Assembly: GCA_028700795.1 (NCBI GenBank)
Contig: JAQVRY010000049.1
Location: 2,609-11,849, forward strand
Reading direction: 5' to 3'
DNA length: 9,241 nt
Origin: Tissierellia bacterium
GTDB lineage: Bacteria > Bacillota > Clostridia > Tissierellales > Sedimentibacteraceae
Notes under the pieces: generated by a model
What the model was told of the DNA's origin: nothing
The model's database searches: none
Seen by the model: the letters and a program-made list of their open reading frames with translations, nothing else
Program-made: the position numbers and the translations under genes
Part shown: in pieces, positions 1 to 5,563 of the stretch
How positions within the stretch are numbered: the first letter of the stretch is position 1
Layout: each line of letters begins with the position of its first letter

Positions 1-9
1 CAATAAATA

Positions 10-38
10 TTGATATATAAAATCCATAATGATATACT
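10..38 (+). promoter_or_regulatory. Sigma-A promoter of pepT
   Basis: TTGATA (10-15) and TATACT (33-38) are separated by exactly 17 bp. This is a near-consensus housekeeping promoter directly upstream of pepT. Transcription would start near position 45, giving a leader of about 28 nt that contains the AGAGGGA ribosome binding site at 62-68. No operator or riboswitch is visible in the short leader. Confidence 0.75.
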
Positions 39-72
39 ACTGTTATCAAAATAATAAGTACAGAGGGATAAT

Positions 73-1281
73 ATGAAAGTACACGAGAGATTTTTAAATT
101 ATGTAAAAATTGACACTCAATCAGTACCGGAAGTACAAAAAATTCCAAGCAGTGAAAAACAAAAGGATTTAGGAAGGCTGCTTGTCGAAGAAATGATATC
201 AATAGGAATTAAAGATGCATACATGGATGAAAACGGATACATTTATGGTACTGTTAAAGGCAATGCAGATGCACCCACAGTAGGATTTATTGCTCATATG
301 GACACATCACCCGATATGTCCGGAAACAATGTAAAGCCAAGGATAATATATGATTATGACGGCAGTGATATAGTGTTAAATGAAGAAAAACAAATTGTAA
401 TGGAAACGAAAGTATTTGAGCATCTGATGAAATACATAGGGCAGGACTTAATTGTAACAGACGGCACAACTCTTCTTGGAGCTGATGACAAGGCAGGAAT
501 TGCCGAAATAATGTCAATGGCAGAATACTTAATCAACAATCCTCAAATTAAGCACGGCACAATAAAAATAGGATTTACTCCTGATGAGGAAGTTGGGCAG
601 GGGGCAGAGCTATTCAATATTGAAGAATTCGGAGCAGATTATGCATATACTGTTGACGGAGGAGAAGTCGGAGAATTGGAGTATGAAAACTTCAATGCAG
701 CGAGCGCTAAAGTAACAATTAACGGAGTGAATATTCATCCCGGTACAGCCAAAAACAAAATGAAAAACTCCATACTTATTGGAATGGAATTTCAAAGCAT
801 GCTGCCTGTACATGAAACTCCCGAGAATACTGAAGGCTACGAAGGATTCAGCCTCTTAAACGATATGTCCGGAAATGTTGAAAAAACGCTTCTGCAATAT
901 ATTATCCGCGACCACAACATTGATAAATTCAATATAAAAAAGGAAAGGTTCAATAAAATTGCAGACTACTTAAATGAGAAATATGGTCAAGGTGCAGTGG
1001 AGTTAAAAATTGAAGATTCATATTACAACATGAAGGAAAAAATCCTCCCCCACATGCATATTATCGAAAATGCAATAAAGGCAATGGAAAATATCGGCAT
1101 TGAGCCTAATGTGGTTCCCATAAGAGGAGGAACAGATGGCGCAAGATTGTCCTACATGGGATTGCCTTGTCCAAATCTATGTACCGGCGGGCATAACTTC
1201 CACGGCAAATACGAGTATATACCAATTCAATCCATGGAAAAGGTTGTGGAATTGCTGATAGAAATTGCAAGAGCGAAATAG
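73..1281 (+). CDS. pepT: Peptidase T (tripeptide aminopeptidase, M20B family)
   Basis: Cytoplasmic zinc aminopeptidase that releases the N-terminal residue from tripeptides, feeding amino-acid use. The 402 residues match the usual PepT length of about 405-410. Visible M20 metal-site residues are His75 and Asp77 in AHMDTSPD, Asp138 in GADDKAG, the Glu172-Glu173 pair in TPDEEVG, Asp195 in TVDGG, and a C-terminal histidine in GGHNFHGKYE (374 or 377). Asp77 and Glu172 correspond to the catalytic-support residues of the family. NIHPGTAKNKM (220-230) is the hallmark of the lid/dimerisation domain, and RGGTDGARLS (351-360) is also typical of PepT. The ATG at 73 follows AGAGGGA with good spacing, and a promoter lies just upstream. 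The gene is intact and apparently monocistronic, ending at a hairpin terminator shared with the converging SLH gene. Confidence 0.96.
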   Translation: MKVHERFLNYVKIDTQSVPEVQKIPSSEKQKDLGRLLVEEMISIGIKDAYMDENGYIYGTVKGNADAPTVGFIAHMDTSPDMSGNNVKPRIIYDYDGSDIVLNEEKQIVMETKVFEHLMKYIGQDLIVTDGTTLLGADDKAGIAEIMSMAEYLINNPQIKHGTIKIGFTPDEEVGQGAELFNIEEFGADYAYTVDGGEVGELEYENFNAASAKVTINGVNIHPGTAKNKMKNSILIGMEFQSMLPVHETPENTEGYEGFSLLNDMSGNVEKTLLQYIIRDHNIDKFNIKKERFNKIADYLNEKYGQGAVELKIEDSYYNMKEKILPHMHIIENAIKAMENIGIEPNVVPIRGGTDGARLSYMGLPCPNLCTGGHNFHGKYEYIPIQSMEKVVELLIEIARAK

Positions 1282-1288
1282 GACATAT

Positions 1289-1316
1289 AAAGACCGGCAA
1301 TTGTGCCGGTCTTTTT
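1289..1316. terminator. Rho-independent terminator between convergent genes
   Basis: A perfect 11-bp stem, AAAGACCGGCA (1289-1299) with TGCCGGTCTTT (1304-1314), encloses the loop ATTG and is followed by T residues. It lies 8 bp after the pepT stop and just beyond the stop of the SLH gene on the other strand. Because the stem is flanked by A/T on both sides it can serve both transcripts, although the T-run is better on the plus strand. Confidence 0.9.
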
Positions 1317-1319
1317 CTG

Positions 1320-2939
1320 TCATTCTTTTACTTTTTTCAAAATTCCCGTATAGGATTCGTCAAATACTGTGCGATTTTTCTTATAAATTTCAAATGCTTT
1401 AATTATATCATAATCATTCATTCCTTCAACAAATGCTCTTTCCTTTTCACCCAAGAAATTGAGAACATACAATTTGTTTACGGAATACTTGGTGAACAGA
1501 TTTTCATAATCAGCCATGCTTATTGCGGGTTTCGGGTTTTTTTCAATCATCAGCAAATTTGCCAGTTCAACAACCCTTAAGCTGTTATTTAAGGGAAGAG
1601 GTATATTCCTTAAGTACCTGAACAAGGTTGTATCCTTATACAATGAAAAGCTGTAATTTCCGAAATCGTAATTTCTAAAATCAATTATAGATGTATCGTT
1701 TGAATTAAAGCTTATACTCAAAAGAGAAGCAATATTGTTTGTTTTTTTCAAATCCTCATAAATCAAAACCTTAAGAATATCCTTGTTGTCGTTTTTAATA
1801 TAATAGGCATATCTGAAAAACAAAATATTAGCCTTTGAATTATCATTGCTCGTTAAGCCGTTCCATTTTTCAAGAGCTCCCATGTACAGAGCTTCACTTA
1901 CGTCATATTTGCTTACCAATGTGAAAATCTGCATTAACTCTGCATCTTTAAAATCATTTCTTGCTATTACATTTGTTAAAATTTCATTTGCAAATTTTGA
2001 TTTTTCGGCATCTGGATAGCTTCCGAACACAATCATGTAATAGTTGGTGCCTGCTACATTGAAATACCCGCTTGTACGCAGGGATTCCATTGTTTTAACC
2101 GCATTCAAATCATAAAGGTGCGAATCCTCCGGGAAGATATAGCCTCCAAATGCTACATATTCCAAAGTATCTTTAGCCTTAATAAATTTTTTGTCATTAG
2201 TATCTGTAGTATTTAAATCATAATTGCCAAAATATGAATACATCTCATCGCCTTTGATAGGCATAAATTCAAGTTTAGAAAGATAATTGCCGTTAGTGCT
2301 TGTTTTAATATCCGCATAAACTCTTCTGATAAGCGAAGCAGCCTCTGCTCTGGTTATGTTGGTGCTGCCTCTGAATGTATTGTTTTCATAACCAACAATA
2401 ATTCCTGCATTTGCAAGCCTTTGAATTTCAGAATAATACTTGTTATTATAAGGCACGTCTGTAAATGTAAGAGGGTTGTCAAAAATTGCATCCTTACAGA
2501 AAGCAGCAATCAGTGCAGATGATTCCTCCCTGGTGATAGCTCTGTCAGGATAAAAATTACTGCCCGGGAAGATGTCCTGTAAATTAAATTTATTTGTTTT
2601 TAAATACTCATCCATAGAAATAATAAAAGTATAAGACCAATGTTTATTGGACAAATCGCTATATGACAAATCGCTGGTATAGATTTCTTTCATTTGATTA
2701 TGTTTGTAGGCAGTTCTTGCTAATATAGTTATAAACTCTGCTCTTGTTATATTATTTTCCGGTCTAAAAGTGAAATCTCCATATCCCTTAAAAACATTAA
2801 TAGTATTGGAAGTAAAATTGATGTCGTTTTCCGCCCAATGATTGAAAGTATCGTAGAATACTGTTCTTGCCAAAGCAGGCTGAATGGACAACACAATAAA
2901 AATAATAATTAATAATAATAGCTTTTTAAATTTTCTCAA
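1320..2939 (-). CDS. Secreted cell-wall protein with three SLH domains
   Basis: Predicted surface protein of 539 residues. Residues 1-24 form a classic signal peptide: a basic start (MRKFKK), a long hydrophobic run, and a probable signal peptidase I site after PALA. Three S-layer-homology domains follow at about 27-77, 92-150 and 159-209. Each carries the signature that binds pyruvylated secondary cell-wall polymer: ITRAE at 64-68, ITREE at 135-139 and ITRAE at 195-199. The remaining 330 residues match no domain I recognise. They are rich in Asn, Tyr, Lys and Asp, look alpha-helical after about residue 275, and have no LPXTG or transmembrane anchor. The start is TTG at 2939: AAGGTGAT lies 8 nt upstream, an in-frame TGA lies just before it, and no upstream ATG is in frame. 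The gene lies 18 bp after the methyltransferase gene and is probably co-transcribed with it. The function of the C-terminal part is unknown. Confidence 0.88.
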   Translation of the reverse strand: MRKFKKLLLLIIIFIVLSIQPALARTVFYDTFNHWAENDINFTSNTINVFKGYGDFTFRPENNITRAEFITILARTAYKHNQMKEIYTSDLSYSDLSNKHWSYTFIISMDEYLKTNKFNLQDIFPGSNFYPDRAITREESSALIAAFCKDAIFDNPLTFTDVPYNNKYYSEIQRLANAGIIVGYENNTFRGSTNITRAEAASLIRRVYADIKTSTNGNYLSKLEFMPIKGDEMYSYFGNYDLNTTDTNDKKFIKAKDTLEYVAFGGYIFPEDSHLYDLNAVKTMESLRTSGYFNVAGTNYYMIVFGSYPDAEKSKFANEILTNVIARNDFKDAELMQIFTLVSKYDVSEALYMGALEKWNGLTSNDNSKANILFFRYAYYIKNDNKDILKVLIYEDLKKTNNIASLLSISFNSNDTSIIDFRNYDFGNYSFSLYKDTTLFRYLRNIPLPLNNSLRVVELANLLMIEKNPKPAISMADYENLFTKYSVNKLYVLNFLGEKERAFVEGMNDYDIIKAFEIYKKNRTVFDESYTGILKKVKE

Positions 2940-2947
2940 TTTGTGTC

Positions 2948-2955
2948 ATCACCTT
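2948..2955 (-). promoter_or_regulatory. Ribosome binding site fixing a TTG start for the SLH gene
   Basis: On the minus strand AAGGTGAT lies 8 nt before TTG at 2939. The two nearby ATG codons (at 2961 and 2949 on the minus strand) share a frame that reaches TAA after a few codons. The TTG frame itself has a TGA two codons upstream. TTG is therefore the only start that keeps the signal peptide complete. The site lies directly after the methyltransferase stop (2958-2960), consistent with coupled translation. Confidence 0.75.
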
Positions 2956-2957
2956 CT

Positions 2958-4766
2958 TCATAAATAGTTCTTAATAATATTTACCTCCTTTTCACTAACA
3001 TTAAACAACTTTTTCATAAATAATTCAATGCTAATATTTTCTATATTTGAAAAACATTCTGCAAAGTTTTTCTGAGGTAAATAGACCTTTAAATTATTCA
3101 ATTTATAGGGATAATATTCATAATTATTTCTTCCTACCTTCTTAAGCTGACATTTCAAATAAAACTCGAATATTTCCGAATTCAAATAAGAAAGCAAATA
3201 ATTTAAAGACAGACCTTTCGAAAGCTGATTCATTAAATAAATATCAGCACTGCAAAAATATGCTTGTTCATCATAATAAAAATTATTTTGCTTGGATTTA
3301 TACGGGAATATTATTTTAGGATTTTCATAGTCAGATTTAATTCTGCCCCATTGCAGCTCATACCACTTGCGAAATCCCTTTTTACATTCTCTTCTGCTCA
3401 TAAGTTTATCCTTATATATGGACAGATAACTAATTGCATTGGGACAATCATTCTCATTTTGTATAATATCTGAATATATTAGGTATAAATTATTATATTT
3501 GATTGATTTCTTTGATATGTTGCTGTTTTTAATCCATTTTCTGAGCAGAAAACTCTCAATCTTATATTTTTCGATAACTTCTTCAGTAACTATGAATGCT
3601 TTATCACATCCCGTAATAATTCCTTGCTTAATGCTGCAGATATCCTTGATATAAGTGTTTGAAATGCTGTCAATTTTCTCAAATAGCTTCTCATCCTCAT
3701 CCTTCAATACAATCCATCCGGAATCCTTTAGCTTGTCTTGCTTATAATAATAAGCTTCGAAAATATCCCTGTCTTTTTTGACGTACGTAAACATGTTTTT
3801 GTTCCAAGTATTTGAAAGAATTATTACCGCCGGGCTTATCATAGCCCTTTTAAAGGCTGTATCACCGTTGTAGTCAATCAGTGTGACGATCTTGTAATTT
3901 TCTTTTAAAAAACTTCTCAATTTATCGGCATATAAGGCTTCCATAAAATAGCGGGAAGTAATAAAAGAAATGATACCCTTTAGCTTCAGTAAATCCTTCC
4001 CTTTTCTAAAAAAACAATAGGAAATATCAGCTTTGTCGTAATATACATCAGAATACTTTTCATACAGAAGCTTTTTGTAATTGCCTGTAGAATTTTTATG
4101 ACCTACATATGGAGGATTACCAATTATAATATCAAATTTGCCCATATTTAGATTATCAATCAAAAAATCATAATTGTAGATATTAAATTTTATATCATAT
4201 AGTCCGGAGTGAAAAATAAGTCCCATTTTGCTTAAAAATATTGAAAAATCATCAATGTCAATACCAAAGAGCATATTTTCAATGATATGTCTTTTATGGA
4301 TTTCAGCATGAGTACACCTTATATATTTATATATCTCAACGAGGAAATAACCACCACCGCAGGAAGGGTCCAAAATTTTAGTATTTTCATCAATGCTTTT
4401 AACTTTAAACACTTCATGCAGCATGTTATTTATAATTTCAAATGGAGTATACACTTGACCAAGTGATTTCTTTTCTTTGTCTGTAAGCAATGCTTCATAA
4501 AGAGAGGCAGGATAGAAGCTTGAAATTTCAATATTATCAGCATTTTCCTCAACTAACTTGGCAATTCTTTTTTCAGTTTTAATGTCTTCCAAGTCAAACT
4601 TTGCATATTCCTTAAAAATTGTCGTGCTGTTCATGGGGTATTCATTGTTCAAATTATACAATTCATTGCATACCAATAAAATTACATACTTAACCTTGCT
4701 GATGTAGTCAAATCCTTCAATTTCATTGATTATGCACTTTATATCACTTATCAATGACTTGTCCAT
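2958..4766 (-). CDS. Orphan N6-adenine DNA methyltransferase with specificity domain (Eco57I/TaqI-like, CamA-like)
   Basis: Likely transfers methyl from S-adenosylmethionine to N6 of adenine in a specific non-palindromic site. In order: a helical N-terminal extension (1-100); motif X-like SLGQVYTPFEI (101-111); SAM-binding motif I, DPSCGGGYFL (133-142); catalytic motif IV, NPPY (217-220); then a target-recognition domain (about 378-565) of the TaqI-like C-terminal type. The segments NPPYVGHK, QGIITGCDKAF (381-391), RRECKKGFRKWYELQWGR (458-475) and PYKSKQNNF (488-496) closely match, from memory, C. difficile CamA, an orphan enzyme methylating CAAAAA and affecting sporulation. CamA is slightly shorter, and this protein has roughly 75 extra N-terminal residues. 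No PD-(D/E)XK nuclease segment is visible, and no restriction gene lies nearby, so this is probably not a type IIG restriction enzyme. The ATG at 4766 has AAGGGG 5 nt upstream. The sequence specificity cannot be read from the gene. Confidence 0.9.
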   Translation of the reverse strand: MDKSLISDIKCIINEIEGFDYISKVKYVILLVCNELYNLNNEYPMNSTTIFKEYAKFDLEDIKTEKRIAKLVEENADNIEISSFYPASLYEALLTDKEKKSLGQVYTPFEIINNMLHEVFKVKSIDENTKILDPSCGGGYFLVEIYKYIRCTHAEIHKRHIIENMLFGIDIDDFSIFLSKMGLIFHSGLYDIKFNIYNYDFLIDNLNMGKFDIIIGNPPYVGHKNSTGNYKKLLYEKYSDVYYDKADISYCFFRKGKDLLKLKGIISFITSRYFMEALYADKLRSFLKENYKIVTLIDYNGDTAFKRAMISPAVIILSNTWNKNMFTYVKKDRDIFEAYYYKQDKLKDSGWIVLKDEDEKLFEKIDSISNTYIKDICSIKQGIITGCDKAFIVTEEVIEKYKIESFLLRKWIKNSNISKKSIKYNNLYLIYSDIIQNENDCPNAISYLSIYKDKLMSRRECKKGFRKWYELQWGRIKSDYENPKIIFPYKSKQNNFYYDEQAYFCSADIYLMNQLSKGLSLNYLLSYLNSEIFEFYLKCQLKKVGRNNYEYYPYKLNNLKVYLPQKNFAECFSNIENISIELFMKKLFNVSEKEVNIIKNYL

Positions 4767-4796
4767 AACTACCCCTTGAATTACGTCTTTATGTTT

Positions 4797-4825
4797 ATAT
4801 TAACACGTTTTGGCAATTTAAGCAA
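4797..4825 (-). promoter_or_regulatory. Sigma-A promoter of the methyltransferase-SLH operon
   Basis: On the minus strand TTGCTT (4820-4825) is followed after 17 bp by TAATAT (4797-4802). This predicts a leader of roughly 24 nt before the ATG at 4766, containing the AAGGGG ribosome binding site (4772-4777). The plus-strand side of the same 113-bp gap has a TTGGCA (4810-4815) but no well-spaced -10, so the promoter for the diverging DUF1659 gene is unclear. Confidence 0.7.
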
Positions 4826-4879
4826 TACATCCGGCTTATAAAAGCTATATAGTTACAGAACAAAACGGGAGGTGATAAA

Positions 4880-5107
4880 ATGCCAATAATTGCAAATCAA
4901 GCAAATTCTAAAGTTAAATTAGTTCTTAATGCAGGTCTTGACATCGACAACAAGACTATCTTCAAAAGCAAAACATTTAATAACGTGAAAGCAGCTGTAC
5001 AAAATGAAGACCTGTACAATCTTGGAGTTGCTATTTCAGATCTTCAAGAACACGAGCTTGCAAACATTGTAAGATATGATGAATACGAATTGCTGAATGA
5101 AATATAA
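4880..5107 (+). CDS. DUF1659 family small protein
   Basis: A 75-residue soluble protein with no signal peptide or membrane segment. The pattern is an N-terminal stretch of alternating hydrophobic residues (KVKLVLNAGLD), then a polar KTFNNVKAA segment, then a helix with YNLGVAISDLQ, matching my recollection of DUF1659, a family of unknown function in Firmicutes. The start is secure: GGGAGGTGAT (4867-4876) precedes the ATG. The gene is followed after 35 bp by a DUF2922 gene, the usual partner of this family, and the two are almost certainly one operon. It diverges from the methyltransferase gene across a 113-bp gap. I do not see a well-spaced sigma-A promoter for it, so a weak or alternative-sigma promoter is possible. 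No function should be assigned. Confidence 0.85.
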   Translation: MPIIANQANSKVKLVLNAGLDIDNKTIFKSKTFNNVKAAVQNEDLYNLGVAISDLQEHELANIVRYDEYELLNEI

Positions 5108-5142
5108 CAGCAATGAAATCTTAAACAGAAAGGGGTGATATA

Positions 5143-5355
5143 ATGGCTAAAAAATTAGTAATGTCTTTCCTGACAGCACAGGGAGCAACTTCGTCCATGA
5201 CGATTGATGCTCCAAAGGATGATTTGACAGAACCTGAGGTGAGAGCAGTTATGGAGTCAATCATAACACAAAATGTATTCAACACCTCTAAGGGCGACTT
5301 AGCTGAAATAAAATCAGCTCTGGTAATTACTACTACTGAAGAAGTTTTAATATAA
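5143..5355 (+). CDS. DUF2922 family small protein
   Basis: A 70-residue soluble protein recognised as DUF2922 by its opening KKLVMSFLTAQG, the following TIDAPKDDLTEPEVRAVMESII, and a conserved C-terminal beta-like segment (IKSALVITTTEEVLI). DUF2922 is a Firmicute family of unknown role that is commonly encoded next to DUF1659, as here. The start is supported by AAAGGGGTGA (5129-5138), 4 nt before the ATG. The 35-bp gap to the upstream gene contains no promoter or terminator. No simple terminator follows the stop; the first hairpins downstream belong to the repeat region at 5394-5547. The protein has no cysteines or obvious catalytic motif, so a structural or binding role is more plausible than an enzymatic one, but that is only inference. 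Confidence 0.85.
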   Translation: MAKKLVMSFLTAQGATSSMTIDAPKDDLTEPEVRAVMESIITQNVFNTSKGDLAEIKSALVITTTEEVLI

Positions 5356-5370
5356 TTAGTTAATTTATTA

Positions 5371-5379
5371 TGATATAAT
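5371..5379 (+). promoter_or_regulatory. Extended -10 promoter candidate for dsdA
   Basis: TGATATAAT combines a consensus TATAAT (5374-5379) with the upstream TG of an extended -10 element. There is no convincing -35 hexamer at 16-18 bp. It lies 16 bp after the DUF2922 stop. If used, the dsdA transcript would start near 5386 and carry a leader of nearly 180 nt containing all the hairpins at 5394-5547. Confidence 0.5.
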
Positions 5380-5404
5380 GGATAAAATAGTTAATCTCAA
5401 AACC

Positions 5405-5490
5405 TGAGATCCTTCGCTACGCTCAGGATGACAAAGTGCATTCGTTTATTATGGTAAGGTCATTCTGAGGGCGCAGCCCGAAGAATCTCA
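5405..5490. repeat. Imperfect inverted-repeat element (MITE/REP-like), copy 1
   Basis: The left arm (5405-5432, starting TGAGATCCTTCG and ending GATGAC) is an imperfect reverse complement of the right arm (5459-5490, starting GTCATTCTGAGG and ending GAAGAATCTCA). They enclose a 26-bp spacer, so the whole element can fold into one long hairpin. Each arm is also internally palindromic: ATCCT...AGGAT on the left, and ATTCT-GA-GGGC-GCA-GCCC-GA-AGAAT on the right. The right arm recurs at 8246-8277 with 31 of 32 bases identical. No open reading frame or transposase is present. The element lies between DUF2922 and dsdA. TGAGAT at its left edge can also pair with ATCTCA at 5394-5399. Confidence 0.85.
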
Positions 5491-5494
5491 TACA

Positions 5495-5519
5495 GGGGAC
5501 ATTCCTCGGGCATGTCCCC
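5495..5519. repeat. REP-like hairpin GGGGACAT...ATGTCCCC
   Basis: A perfect 8-bp inverted repeat, GGGGACAT (5495-5502) and ATGTCCCC (5512-5519), with a 9-nt loop. The octamer ATGTCCCC occurs again at 5534-5541 in the next hairpin. GGGGAC/GTCCCC hairpins of this kind recall the REP sequences that accompany Y1 (IS200-like) transposases in clostridia. That link is inference, since no such transposase lies in the window. There is no T-run, so it is a poor intrinsic terminator. Confidence 0.65.
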
Positions 5520-5529
5520 ACAAATAAAG

Positions 5530-5547
5530 AGGTATGTCCCCATACCT
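5530..5547 (+). repeat. Short hairpin just upstream of the dsdA ribosome binding site
   Basis: A perfect 7-bp stem, AGGTATG (5530-5536) and CATACCT (5541-5547), with loop TCCC. It ends 5 nt before the AAGGAGGA ribosome binding site. It shares the ATGTCCCC octamer with the preceding hairpin, so it may derive from the same repeat family. It leaves the ribosome binding site unpaired and so would not obviously block translation. Confidence 0.6.
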
Positions 5548-5552
5548 ATTAC

Positions 5553-5560
5553 AAGGAGGA
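5553..5560 (+). promoter_or_regulatory. Ribosome binding site deciding the dsdA start
   Basis: AAGGAGGA lies just before ATG at 5564. This strong site selects the internal methionine MKTKYP over the upstream in-frame ATG at 5534. The upstream ATG has no ribosome binding site, lies inside a hairpin, and would add ten residues encoded by repeat DNA. Confidence 0.85.
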
Positions 5561-5563
5561 AAT

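Noticed and set aside
3264..3654. Two plus-strand open frames within the methyltransferase gene
   Set aside because: They are antisense to a clear conserved gene, lack ribosome binding sites, and have hydrophobic low-complexity translations typical of reverse-frame AT-rich DNA.
2958..4766. Complete type IIG restriction-modification enzyme
   Set aside because: At 602 residues it has room only for the methyltransferase and specificity domains, and the N-terminal 100 residues show no PD-(D/E)XK pattern.
5405..5547. CRISPR array
   Set aside because: The repeats are palindromic arms of unequal size without regular spacing or unique spacers, and no cas gene is present.
5534..5563. N-terminal extension of dsdA by ten codons from an upstream in-frame ATG
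   Set aside because: The stretch lies in repeat hairpin DNA with no ribosome binding site, while AAGGAGGA precedes ATG 5564. The shorter protein also fits the family length.
5356..5563. Riboswitch upstream of dsdA
   Set aside because: The structure is explained by inverted repeats, one of which recurs at 8206-8278 beside an unrelated gene. No known aptamer core is recognisable.
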